Made by a program: the position numbers and the translations under genes. Below, in pieces: positions 37,491-48,602 of a stretch of 64,000 nucleotides of DNA (the first letter of the stretch is position 1; each line of letters starts with the position of its first letter). A model generated the notes under the pieces. That model made no database searches and was not told the origin of the DNA. It saw only the letters and a list, made by a program, of their open reading frames with translations. Source of the DNA: Norana najaformis (lineage: Eukaryota > Annelida > Clitellata > Crassiclitellata > Hormogastridae); the NCBI GenBank assembly GCA_964023275.1, contig OZ029921.1:30177230-30241229 (forward strand). Direction: 5' to 3'.

Positions 37491-38034
37491 ATCAGTATAA
37501 ATATATAGCTGCATATCAGCCAAACAAGAGGCTACTGTTATCACTTCTCGAGCTATTAGCAATAGCTCACTGTATAGTTAAACGTCAGGGGCGTCATCAC
37601 GGTTTCGAGAGAGTGGGGGGCATTGACGAGCGGTTCCAGTTGGGAAAAGTTGAGCTTTATCCCACCTAAAATGTTGACGACCTTATTAGCTGTCGAATCT
37701 TAGGCCGACGGATCTTATAATATTAGCGATCGATTGCAAGTTGCTGAAATTTCTTCTGAACTTTTTAGTCCTTCGCGATTTTCGTGGTTGACTGAGTCAC
37801 CTTCTAAGTCACTTAGATCCAGCTCACCTACTTTCCCCCATTCCTTCGCAGCAGACCTCTTAAGCTATTAGCCCAGACAGAAATATTAGGTATCAGACAT
37901 TTTCATCTTGAGGATGAAAAGTGATGATAGGCAAAAGAATTTGTCTGCCATGAGGCCCTCCAACCCACTTGCGCCATAGATTAGGCTCTTTACGCGGATC
38001 TGTTTGCGCATCAAGACATGTAAGACATACAATA

Positions 38035-38320
38035 CAGCTGCCTTAGTTAGCTACATCGGTTAAAGCGTACACAAAGGTGCGTCTGTGCGTGATGATAACG
38101 GTTCGTTCCAGCCTTAATATACTTCCTGGTCGTGGATTATTTCAACGATTAGAATCTCGGGCTAGCACCGTCCGTGCGCGGGGACCTTAGATGAAGTGAC
38201 GCCCATTCAAATGGGCAGCGGTGGTGAAGGATCTCACCCGATTAATTCATTTAAAATGAGCATGGTCGATGCCATACGGTCGCTATAGAAAAACGTGTAC
38301 ATTTATAAGGTTACTAGGGT
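38035..38320 (+). mobile_element. tRNA-derived SINE (family 1), nearly full length
   Basis: Head with AGTTAGCTACATCGGTTAA and AACGGTTCGTTCC, a CCGTCCGTGCGCGGGGACC junction, then GTGACGCCCATTCAAATGGG, GGATCTCACCCGATTAATTC and the CGCTATAGAAAAACGTG end. Confidence 0.75.
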
Positions 38321-38493
38321 AGACCTACTGTAACGTATGCATAAATGCGAACGAGTTCTATACGCGGCGCCTTCTCTCTGGTACAAATACCCGCAAGGCC
38401 TCCGTCACCGTCCTTCAATGCACACCTCCGCCTGCTTTCTATCCTGCTTCAGCCCTTGCACTATCCCATGACCACCGTCATCAATGATTTCCA

Positions 38494-38660
38494 CCGTAGC
38501 ATCGTAATCGTCATTCCGAGATTTCTACAGCGCCCAACGAGCCACGTCGGGGGGACCAGCTTATTCACAGGCGCTCAGTCAAAACAAAATTGACAGGCAA
38601 AAGGGTTCGGTTCCAGGTCAAGATCCAAAAGTCAGACGGAGAGACAGCGTGGCATCATGC
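38494..38660 (-). mobile_element. GATTAC-tail family copy
   Basis: Plus-strand reading ATCGTAATCGTCATTCC, GAGATTTCTACAGCGCCCAA, then CACAGGCGCTCAGTCAAAAC. Sense is minus. Confidence 0.65.
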
Positions 38661-39363
38661 TGTCTGCCAGGCTTGACCTCCGGGAGGGTCATGACCTGGC
38701 ACCGACACTGACCAAACGACCTGGCTCTTTTGGATGTGATTTTATATAGCGCTGGTGTTTAATTTGGTCTCCCAGATGCGGCTTTTGTGTGGCGCTGAGA
38801 AATTTCGGGTATTTACATTTACAATTACATAGATCTTCGTAAATATTATATTTGTGTATATTGTAAAATTTTATGGCAGTAGCTTACGGCTGTTGAGCCC
38901 TTATGGGTGACTGTAGCAGAAACTGTGACGCTGTCTTTCAGTAGATTGAAATTTGACCAGTTCACCGTAACTTTGACTTAGCTTCTTGGCAACACAGGAT
39001 ATTTATAGGTCCACAAATAAAAATATTTTTAAAATTACCCTAGAGCTGGGGGGCGTCGCCCTCTAAATCCGCTACATATAAACACACACACACACGCACA
39101 CCCCACACACATATACACTGGTACATGCAGCAGTCACCGTGCATTGATTCTTGCTTGCAAATACGCCTGATGTCGTAATTTAACTCTCCTAGATTCAAAT
39201 CGTCCCTCTGCTTTTATCGAGACTGTCCAGTTTTATTCGCTCGTCCGGCGCGCGCGAGATGATTAGTTACCAATTAATTATTATTCGGCTGCAGCAACTT
39301 ACAGATCGTCTGCTGTATCATGAAATCCAGCATCTGCCACAAAAGTTTCTACGTAATGTGCGT

Positions 39364-39487
39364 ACTCACGCACGCATGTGTGTATGTATGCAGGTATGTA
39401 TGTATGTAGGCTATGTATGTATGCCTTCATGTGTGCATGTAGGTTATGTACATATGTATGCATGTAGGCTACGTATGTATGTACATA
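39364..39487. repeat. (TATG)n-type microsatellite
   Basis: Imperfect TATG/CATG tetranucleotides. (TAA)n, (TAG)n and (CAG)n trinucleotide tracts follow at 39,575-39,660, next to the left edge of the tandem duplication. Confidence 0.85.
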
Positions 39488-39666
39488 TAGGAATAATATA
39501 ATTATAGGCATAATAATAATGATAATACTAGTCATTATTATAATTTTATAATTAATGAAGCCCTGAACAGCTCCATAATAATAATAATAATAGTAGTAGC
39601 AGTAGTAGTAGTAGTAGACTCAGCAGCAGCAGCAGCAGCAACAGTAGTAGTAGTAGTATTTCATGA

Positions 39667-39935
39667 TCGTAACTGTAATCGTAATTCCGAGATTTCTACA
39701 GCGCCCAACGAAAGCCACGTCAGAGGGACCAGCATATTTCACAGGGCCTCAACAGAAACAAAATCGACAGACAAAAGTCCTCGGTTCCGGGTCAAGATCC
39801 AAGAGTCAGGCAGCTACGGTGGGTGAAGTTTGGGATTAGAGCGGAAAGAGGGATAAGAGGAAGAAGGGGAGTCGGGATCTGTGAAAGAGGAATGATGCTA
39901 CTTGAAATTGTGTCCTGGGAATGAGAACGCAATCC
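39667..39935 (-). mobile_element. GATTAC-tail family copy spanning the left duplication breakpoint
   Basis: Starts AACTGTAATCGTAATTCCG, then GAGATTTCTACAGCGCCCAA. Homology with unit B begins inside it at GCGCCCAACG (39,701 matching 49,967). Confidence 0.75.
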
Positions 39936-40329
39936 AACTACGAGCGTCTGTTTATCACATCGAGGCCTCACAATAATTAGCCTTTCAATAAAGCGCAGAG
40001 CCTGCAAGGTTAACGTGTTACCCCTTCTCGTTTTTTCAAACGACCTCCCAAGGCACACGCAGAATCAGCAGTGGCAGCAGCAGCAAAAACAACATCAGAA
40101 ACAACAGGCTAGCAGAGGCTGTGCACCCCTAAGCACAACCGGCCCATCAGTCCTCGTCTGTCACCGGGCTGATGCGAGATCGCGGGGCTAAGGGTCCTTG
40201 ACGTTTGCGCAACCGATGCCTCGTTGGTTGCCTGAAGCTGGCAGCTGAGACAACCGCAAGCTCGGTCGTCCTGTTATTTTAGATCGGTGCTCTCGAGGGA
40301 TAGGCCTAATTCCTAGTCTTTTCGGCCCA

Positions 40330-40419
40330 GCCGCCTCACTGACGCGGAATAACACACCTCGCCTCCGACGCTGAAGTTTTTCAGCAAAATCGACGCATCT
40401 GATCGCCTTCTGTAAACAT
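40330..40419 (+). promoter_or_regulatory. candidate 5' non-coding exon of CD225 gene copy A
   Basis: A GC-rich stretch ends in TGTAAACAT|GTAAGTTG, a good splice donor at 40,420. A matching acceptor (TTTCTTGTTTAG) lies at 42,610, 41 bp before the ATG. The left limit is a guess. The same sites exist in unit B (donor 50,686, acceptor 53,575). Inferred, no transcript evidence. Confidence 0.4.
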
Positions 40420-40867
40420 GTAAGTTGTTACAAAGTTACATGTAACTACCAGTAAACAGCGTAAACTTGTTTATCGGAACAGTAGTTACGCCTAGTGATG
40501 TAAGGTAGCCGAGTGTAACTGAACATTTTATACCGCTTTCTAAGTACCTATCGAATTCAGTCCTCGCTAGCCTGAAGGATGCTAGATTTGTCTAGTTAAG
40601 CCAGTTTCCCGCGGTTTTGTAGTCGGCCGAATGAGTATCATCGCCTAGATTAGATGTTGTTCTCATTTTAGTTAAGAATAGATTAGCTGCTCGTGTAGGC
40701 TATAAGACATTAGCCATCGATATATTATTGTGTTATAGGCTGCCCTAAATTAGCGGGACCTTGATCCCTTTTGGGTCGACCTTTGTATCCAAATACAGCA
40801 AATGTTTTTGTTATTTACATTTGCAATGTTTTACTTTGTTTTTGGAGTAATAAACAAACTTATAATG

Positions 40868-41030
40868 AAACTTAATAATGCTTATCTGTAGCGACCGATG
40901 GCCTCGACCTTGCTCATTTTCAATGAATTTATTGCGTGAGATCCTTCGCCGCCGCTGCACTTTTGAATGGGTGCCCCGTCGTTTAAGGTCCCAGTGCACG
41001 GACCGTGCTAGCCCAAGTTAGTGATCCTTC
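40868..41030 (-). mobile_element. SINE family 1 copy, unit A
   Basis: Reverse-strand family 1 body: GACCTTAAACGACGGGGCAC, CCATTCAAAAGTGCAGC, GGATCTCACGCAATAAATTC. A second, shorter reverse fragment lies at 41,110-41,225. Confidence 0.65.
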
Positions 41031-41809
41031 GTGAGGGTCCAACTTAAGGGGGCTATATAAATTAATAACTGGCTTAATTAATATAGAAACGAGTACTTAG
41101 AAGATCAACGGTAAAATGTAAATGTACACGTTTTTCTATAGCAACCGTAGGGCCTCAACCCTGCTCGTTTTTTAAAATGAATTTATCGGGTGAGATTCTT
41201 AGCACCGCTGCCCGTTTGAACCTCTGAAATATGGCAACTATCGGATGTCTACAGTCGAGAAGATTTCTGTTCGGTTAAGTTAGGCCGTATACTAAGTCTG
41301 ATTGAACGGCTTGTATCATCTTTGTCGCCGTTATCATCTTCACCGTTATCAGTCATCATCAGCATCATTACCATCTTCATCATCATTATTATAATCATCG
41401 TCGTCGTCGTCATCATCACTGCCACCAGTTCCGTTTCTGACGTCAGCCATTGGCAGCGATGAGTGCAAACGAATTATCTGCCTTCTCGTCAATCAATATT
41501 TTGCGAAGTCGTGATGTTTCTTTGTTTCTTACTTTGTTCCTCTTTCCTTCAAACTTGTTTGGAATCAGTTCAACTGATATTCATTCCACTTAACTAATTA
41601 AAATAGTCATCAAAATAAAACGTAATTATAGATCAGTTATGCTACACGGGATTTTGATTTTGAAGTAGGATACGTAACCCAGCTGCAAGAGTAAGTGCAA
41701 ATTATATTTTAAAGGATCTTTGAATGTAGGCCTAGTTCGCTACGAACTTAATAATCATTATTTCCCCACCCATACGAATGAATGATAAATGAACCGGATG
41801 GAAATAAAG

Positions 41810-41960
41810 GTAGTGCGTTCCGTGTACGGGGACCTTAAATGGCGTGGCGCCAACTCAACGGGCATCGGTGGTGAAGGATCTCACCCGATAATTCACTGAA
41901 GTAGGCTATGAGCAGAGTCGAGATCATTGGTCGAGACGATAAGCATTTACATCTAATTAT
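41810..41960 (+). mobile_element. SINE family 1 copy, plus strand, unit A
   Basis: GTTCCGTGTACGGGGACCTT, GCGTGGCGCC, GGTGGTGAAGGATCTCACCC. Its duplicate is at 52,075-52,215. Confidence 0.65.
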
Positions 41961-42651
41961 TTGCTATTATATGCCAATGTAGGTTTTCTCAGACTGCCAG
42001 TCCCATTAGGCCTGCATCTCGCCTGCTGCATTTTTCATGGAAGGCATCAAGGAAGCAAAATGATATTAGTATCATATGAGAGTACTCTTCTGCATTACTG
42101 CGCTACCTATCAAACTTGAACATATTTCTGTCAGATGTTGACTATCTCTTACTTTGTGCAGTTTTAAGTCAATATAAAAAGCACAATAATTCCTTATAAA
42201 GCGCAAAACTGATGACTAATAACTAGAAAAGAATTTGAATTAAAGTGAAAACGTGATAAAGGCCTATTTAATCAGCAGAATTTAAAAGCCTAACAGCACG
42301 AAACCTTTTGTGGACAGTTGCTTCCAGTTAGATGTTGGATGTTACTATTATTTTTCACGATAATATATACATACCGACTGTTCGGTTTTTCTTAGTTTAT
42401 TAGTATTTTCCGTTTTCCAAATATCGAGTTCGCAATCGGTTCTGGTTTTTCTTAAATCAACATCGCTATATCGGTTTGGTATCGGTTAAACTGACCCACC
42501 TCTATTGTGAATAAGCTGAGCTTTCTTTGGACGCTGTAGAAATCTCAAGATTGCGATCACGAATTATTGGAATTTCTTAACCTTTTGTAGACAGCTGCTT
42601 TCTTGTTTAGTTTCATGAGAATCCCTTCTTTTGTGACATAGATTTCCAAAA

Positions 42652-44436
42652 ATGGAAAACGAAAAGCAGACAGCCGCTCAGTCCAACCTGAATCCTGCGG
42701 CTCCCATTGGAGATCCAGATCCGCAACAACCTGCTTACCTTCAGCCATACCCTTCTGCCACTTCCCAGCAACCGTACGTTCAGGCCGGATATCCCATTCC
42801 AACATCCGGGCCACCTGCCTATGGATATCCAACTCAGGGTTCCGCAACCTACGGTCCGCCGCAACAGCCTGCTTACCTTCAGCCATACCCTTCTGCCACT
42901 TCCCAGCAACCGTACGTTCAGGCCGGATTTCCCATTACAACATCCGGGCCACCTGCCTATGGATATCCAACTCAGGGTTCGGCAACCTACGGTCCGCCGC
43001 AACAGGTGGTCGTTATGACTGGACAACCTCAACATGTCATCATGGTTCAGCCGAACACTGTTTCGATGATTGGAGCCATCGTGTTGTCGTGTTTCGTGTT
43101 CTGGTGTTGCGGTCTGCTGTGCGGTTTAATCGCCTTCATTCTTGCCAGTAAGTGAAGTGCTACAGCTCACTGTAATATTTAATTTTGTATTTGTTATGTT
43201 TGAAAATTCTTAGCGAAGTTAATTCAATCTTTCTTTGTCCTGGTTACACATCAACAAACCTACTTCACCCCTTGCAATTTCTGCGCACGTCTTGCACTCA
43301 AAACTGAAAACACTCCTCTTCTACAAATCCTAACCTGATTCTTCCTCTTCCCCTTATCTCTCTTTCCGCTCCAATTCCAAACACCACCCACCGTAGCCGA
43401 TTTTCTGCCTGCCTGACTCTTGACCAGGAGCCGAACTTTTCCTGTCTATCGATTTTGTTTTGACTGGGCGCCTGTGAACAAGCTGGTTCCCGTGAATTAG
43501 CTTTCGTTGGGCGATGTTGAAACCTCGAGCTAATAGGCTTTTCCCGCCACGATAGCAGCCCGGTTCAGACTGGTTCAGACCGGTCCCATGACTCAGCAAT
43601 GCCCGTTCAACGTCGTCCGTCTGGGAAAACACGTTATTACGCCTGTATTTTCAAACTTTATGCTATTGCGCGCGCTTGGTTTTTTTAAATCCCTCTGACT
43701 CATCGCCTCCACGCAACGCCAGCCAAAATTACTTTCACACATATATACATGCATGTATGCATACATCTATACACACATACATAAATGCTAACATACATCC
43801 CAGCAAACCATAGACATAGGGCCGACGTCAGTTTGTCTACATTTACATACATACATACATACACACACAAAAATACATACACAAATACATACATACATGC
43901 ATACACATAAATAAATAAACATACATATATACATACACACAAATACATAAACAAATTAATACAAACATACATATATACATACACACAAATACATACATAG
44001 GGCTACATATGTACATAAATACATACATGCACACATAAATACATACATACTTACTTACATAAATACATACATACATACATACATACTTACTTACATACAT
44101 ACAAAGTAACATACATGTATGTATATATGCATATAAACATTCAAAAATACATGCATGCATACCTACAAAACATACATACACACATACATGCATACATACA
44201 TACATACATGCATACATACATACATACATACATACATATACATACATCCATCCATACATACATACATACACACACATATACATACATACATACATACATA
44301 TATACACATAAATACATACATACATACATACATATATACATACACACAAATACATACATAGGGCTACATACATACATAAATACATACATGCACACACAAA
44401 TACATACATACATATATATATATACACATAAATACA

Positions 44437-44470
<34 letters not shown>

Positions 44471-44680
44471 CACATAAATACATACATACTTACTTACATA
44501 CATACATACTTGATCAATGGATGTGTGTGGTTGGTTTTAGTGGTTGGACAGAGCTCGTCATCTAGCGGAAACACGCAGGGTGCTATCCAACTGAGGAACG
44601 CTTCGTACGGCATCTCGATCGTTGGCATCGTCGTTGGAATCGTACTCATCATCCTCGCTTTTGTACTTAACCATCGCTGA
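42652..44680 (+). CDS. proline-rich CD225/dispanin-like two-pass membrane protein, copy A
   Basis: Exons 42652-43147 and 44541-44680; donor CCA|GTAAGTG, acceptor GGTTTTAG, phase 1, giving 211 aa. Residues 27-72 and 73-118 are two near-identical 46-residue repeats rich in Pro, Tyr, Gln and Gly, each with a PPAY motif (PPxY type, a WW-domain ligand). The first hydrophobic segment is about 139-166, with a Cys cluster (FWCCGLLCG) like the acylated cysteines of IFITM/CD225 proteins. A short polar loop (GQSSSSSGNTQGAIQLRNAS) and a second hydrophobic segment at about 188-208 follow. This layout is that of CD225/proline-rich transmembrane proteins; no precise orthologue can be named. Role unknown; the family is linked to membrane trafficking. 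The intron (1393 bp) is swollen by a (TACA)n array. A near-identical paralogue lies about 11 kb downstream. Confidence 0.85.
43300..43530 (+). mobile_element. GATTAC-tail family copy in CD225 intron, unit A
   Basis: Starts CACTCAAAACTGAAAACACT (the remains of the LINE KLKT..LF terminus). It runs through ACCACCCACCGTAGCCG and GATTTTGTTTTGACTGGGCG to GGGCGATGTTGAAACCTCGA. The hexamer tail is lost. Confidence 0.65.
43530..43705. repeat. dispersed repeat (partner of 6,625-6,740), unit A
   Basis: Diverged copy of the repeat described at 6,625, in the CD225 intron; duplicate at 54,500-54,670. Confidence 0.5.
43738..44512. repeat. (TACA)n microsatellite, expanded in unit A
   Basis: About 770 bp of TACA/CATA tetranucleotides in the CD225 copy A intron. 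The matching tract in unit B (54,700-54,849) is about 150 bp. Long open frames here are repeat artefacts. Confidence 0.95.
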
Positions 44681-44898
44681 TTCAAGGATACTCCGCGCAT
44701 TTGCCTGTGGGTCTGTGTAAACACTTCAGCCAGTCGTCTCTGAGACAGAAGGACACACTGAATGCTGTCGAGCATCCTATACCGCGGGCAAATGTACGAA
44801 GTTCTGCAATTATAGAGAACACGTGAATAGTCACGTGATTAACACGTGATTAACATGCCAATCGACATCTGAACATGTCTCTAAAGTTGCGATCCTAG

Positions 44899-44978
44899 AA
44901 CATTTTGTTACGCTAGTCTCGGAACATTTTGTTACGCTAGTCTCGGAACATTTTCTTACGCTAGTCTCGGAACATTTT
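44899..44978. repeat. 24-bp tandem repeat, about 3.5 copies, unit A
   Basis: Unit built on GGAACATTTTGTTACGCTAG plus TCTC. A 13-bp-stem hairpin with arms TGGAATTAATCC and GGATTAATTCCA follows at about 44,988-45,022. Duplicate at 55,234-55,313. Confidence 0.9.
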
Positions 44979-45982
44979 TTCAATTTCTCGCTGGAATTAA
45001 TCCTCTGAGAGGGATTAATTCCAGCCAGGAAGTTTTTCAATTAGTGTTTCTGTATTAATCATTCGGTGCAGAAACCATGATTCCATGTTTTTTGCTAATT
45101 GCTGCGCGAAAATGCCGAAAGCGCCAGTTCTTGCTACTGTAGGCTTGCTATGTAATTGAAAGAGAAATTATAGGCCTATATGTTATGCGTTAGGGTACTC
45201 GCTATATAGGTGCATGCTAAACCTGTACATAGGCCTAATATACTGGCGATTATATGTTACTGGCGTAAACTGTATTGTTATCTGCTAGTCCGACATTTTA
45301 AGTGAATTTCTTCAACGCTCGTATACGACCTACACTGTACATATAGCTTTTAAGATCTGGATTTTCCATGGACTTCCTAACCAGCTCGAGGCACAGGGAT
45401 TGGTAAGGGCCGGGTACCGATTACACCAATCTCACAGAAGAGACTGTCTTGCCTAGCCTTCAGACATTTTAACCCTTTACCCGCCTGATATTTTATACCT
45501 TATTCTGGCCTCTGCCAGATCATTTGGGGGTTTTAATCCCAGTTCACTTCACTCCTCAAGGGTAAAAACGTTCTATCTCGTCAATCATTGAAGGAGATAG
45601 AGCTAAAGGGTAAGCATGAAAATAGCTTTTATTTGGTTGTATGTTTTTTTTCTCTCTTTCAGATAGAGCAGTCCGAAAATCCGGCATAGGCACATATCTT
45701 TATTGTGCATCAAGGAAGACCAAATTTCTTATACCTTATCATAAAAGACTGCTCATTGTTATATGTTTATACTTGTTCTTTTGCAAGGTGTTCAACAGGT
45801 CAAGTTACATATAGCTATATGTATGTATATACACATATATAATCAATGAAGTGTCATTTCATTTAGCAGTATACGCCGCAGTTCAAATCACTTACTGTAT
45901 TTATTATTCGTGGTGCTTTGCAGTACATTTGTCTTATGGACAACAAATTTTTACAAAAGTCATGTTACTTAAATGAAATTAG

Positions 45983-47823
45983 TCAGTTCTTATCAATTTG
46001 TATGTGCTGAACACGAATATGACAGTGAAAATGCCGAATTGGCTCTAGGTTTTTTGTAATCTGAAATGAAGTAATTTTATATCGCACAATGCATGCCAAT
46101 AGTGATACATTTACAGTTAATATTTGTAAAAACCAGGTCATAGACTGGTTCTTAGATTTTTTTGCCTGTCTCTTGTACAGCTGTTTGCGAGCATCTCTGC
46201 GGAGTGTCCAGCAGTAGTCAGCCAACATTGTAGTGGACCATTTGCCCTGGTACCTTTGCTCCATTGTTGCGATATCTTGATGAAAACGTTCGCCATGTTC
46301 GTCACTAACCATACCACAGTTGTCAGGGAAGAAATCCAGATGGGAATGAAGGAAATGCATATTCAGAGACATATTGCAGCGAAATTTCTGATACTGCTTG
46401 AGCATGTCTTCTACTAGTTCCTTGTAGTTTTCTGCCCTAACATTCCCCAGAAAGTCTGTAGACACTAGACGAATAGCATTCCATTTTTTTTTCTCATCAC
46501 CCTCCAGCAAGTTGTTGAAGCGGTCATCTTTGAAGAGTTCTCTAATCTGAGGACCCACAAAAACTCCCTCTTTAATCTTTGCTTCGCTGAGTCGAGGGAA
46601 TTTTTCATGCAGGTATCGGAAAGCTGGCGAAGTGCGGTCCATGGCTTTCACGAAGTTCTTCACCAAACCTAGTTTGATGTAAAGGGGTGGTAGTAGGATT
46701 TTGTGAGCCTCGACCAGAGCTGGGTGCTGGATATTCTTCTGTCCAACTGCCATGTTTTGTCTGGGAGTCCATTCCTTCCGCACGTAGTGCAACTCTCTTG
46801 CTCGGCTATCCCACTCACACAAGAAACACATATATTTTGTATATCCTTGCTGCAGTCCCATTAAAATGGCAACTACCTTCAAATCACCACACAGGTGCCA
46901 TTTGTACCTGTTATAGTCAATGGAATGCAGTAGCTGTTTTAGGTTATCGTATGTCTCTTTCATGTGGACAGCATGCGCTAATGGAATAGATGGAAGACGG
47001 TTTCCATTGTGCAAAAGCACAGCCTTAAGACTCAGTGTTGAAGAGTCTACAAAGATTCTCCATTCTTGTGGGTCATGAGTGATCTGTAAGGCATTCATGA
47101 GGTCGTCAATATTGGAACAGAATACCAGATTACCTTCCTTCATAAAGAAAGGTTCCAACTGCTATATGAAGTAATTGTGACATCTTCTTCTAGAAGATTC
47201 CATTGTTGGAGTCTTGATCCTAGCAATTCTGCCTTGTTTTTGGATAAGTCCAAATCACGAACAAGGTCATTTAGTTCTTCCTGTGTTATTCTGTGTGGGG
47301 TTGATGATGCACCACAGTGAAAATCGGGATCACTGCACGCTGACGGACCAGGAGAAGAACATGTCGGCTCACCCTTGTCCTCATCAGATGAATCAAGGAA
47401 AATATATTCTGCTGGAGGTTCTGGAATAGGAAGTCCATCACCATGTGGAACTGGTCTCAATGCTGACGGAATGTTTGGGTAGACTATTGTCGACTTCTTT
47501 TGCTTCGTTATTCCACCGGAAAGAGGAGGAACCAAGCAGAAGTAACAGTCATCTACGTGGTTGCTTTGCTCTCTCCACACCATGGGAACTGCAAACGGCA
47601 TTGATGGTCGTTTGCCATTCAACCACTGTGAAAGCTGTGTTGTACATGTAGCACAGCATATATGCGGGGCCCATGGCTTGTCTTGGTCACCAACCTTGCA
47701 TTCGAAGTAAGCATGATATGCCTTCATGACTTGATAAGTGATACTTTTCTTCTGGTTGGCAAATGTCACTTCCCCACAAATGTAACAAAAGTTGTCCACA
47801 GTATTTACGCACTTCCGAGGCAT
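45983..47823 (-). CDS. transposon-type gene (CxxC finger plus suspected RNase H-like core), broken by one frameshift
   Basis: Two overlapping minus-strand frames: 47823-47140 (227 codons from MPRKCVNTVDN) and 47158-45983 (about 390 codons), overlapping around 47,140-47,158. So one frameshift, or less likely an unrecognised intron, separates N and C parts. The N part has Cys pairs (CYICGE, HICCATC, DDCYFC) that look like zinc ligands. The C part has FVDSS, CGDLK and SDEHGERFHQDI, where Asp, Asp and Glu could form a DDE-type catalytic site. I recall similar uncharacterised proteins as multi-copy genes in several invertebrate genomes, but cannot name a superfamily. It is flanked by an 18-bp inverted repeat; the C-terminal frame runs through the left repeat. 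Confidence 0.7.
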
Positions 47824-48214
47824 TACTGTTCTGTATTGTATCTAAATGGATAAAGTAATAATAGTTTTATAAAACAGTAACTTAAACTGTCTCGCACAAA
47901 GTTTGTGATATTGTAAATGCTCAACCGTTCCGACTCGCTTTATATAGTACACTGCTGACGTCATCTTACGTCAGCAGCCGACTGGCTGTAGTTTTACATT
48001 GCATCAGAAAATGACGTAATCAACTGTGCATGATGTGTCCATGATGGGATTATGCAATGAGGTGGAATATTACATCATTCTAGACTTATTTAGGATATTG
48101 TCGCAGTCCTACTGCATAAATTTACATGGTGAAACATAAAAAATGAACTATATGAAATATTTTCAAAACGAGAGCCCAAAAAATTTTTTATGGTTATATT
48201 CGTGTTCAGCACAC
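46003..48214 (-). mobile_element. unclassified TIR DNA element, unit A only
   Basis: TGTGCTGAACACGAATAT at 46,003-46,020 recurs as its exact reverse complement at 48,197-48,214, bracketing the gene above. Unit B lacks the whole interval 45,937-48,549. That is wider than the repeat-to-repeat span, so either the element ends are further out or unit B lost a larger block. I see no clear target-site duplication next to the inverted repeats. Confidence 0.65.
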
Positions 48215-48560
48215 CAAGATGCTACACATTAGGGCCTTTTCCAGTCAGTAACGATTTCTATGTTGACCAGTGGTCAGACGTAAGGTGGTACCATTCGAAG
48301 CAAGGTACTGCACACCTGGATAATCTACAGCGCTTGCAACTTGTCTGTCTGATGCCGCTTTACAGTCCATTCAGAACAGACTCCACAGTCTGGGCGTGAG
48401 GGTTTGCTGTCATAGAAGTGCTGGTAATGTTTATCAGGAAATGTCTCAGACTCAGTCGACTTGCGGTGGGGGTCGGGATGCTACGCAACCAACTCTGATA
48501 ACTAACTGGCAGCTCATAATTAGAAAGCAGCCTTCGTACAACATCCATTCAGAACTTTGT

Positions 48561-48602
48561 GGGAGCAGACCATTGACCTGGGTGTCAATGGTCTGATCCC
48601 AC
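48561..48602. repeat. 18-bp-arm hairpin, unit A
   Basis: TGGGAGCAGACCATTGAC and, six bases later, GTCAATGGTCTGATCCCA: 17 of 18 positions pair. A third related arm (CAGACCATTGACACC) follows. Duplicate at 56,275-56,316, right at the indel junction. Confidence 0.85.

Noticed and set aside
42557-43035. Minus-strand frames of 109 and 140 codons opposite CD225 exon 1
   Set aside because: Shadows of the real coding exon and its internal repeat; the plus-strand frame has splice sites, membrane segments and conservation between copies.
43700-44510. Several long open frames (up to about 214 codons) rich in Tyr, Met, Cys, Val or His, Ile, Thr
   Set aside because: They are translations of the (TACA)n microsatellite in several frames and on both strands.
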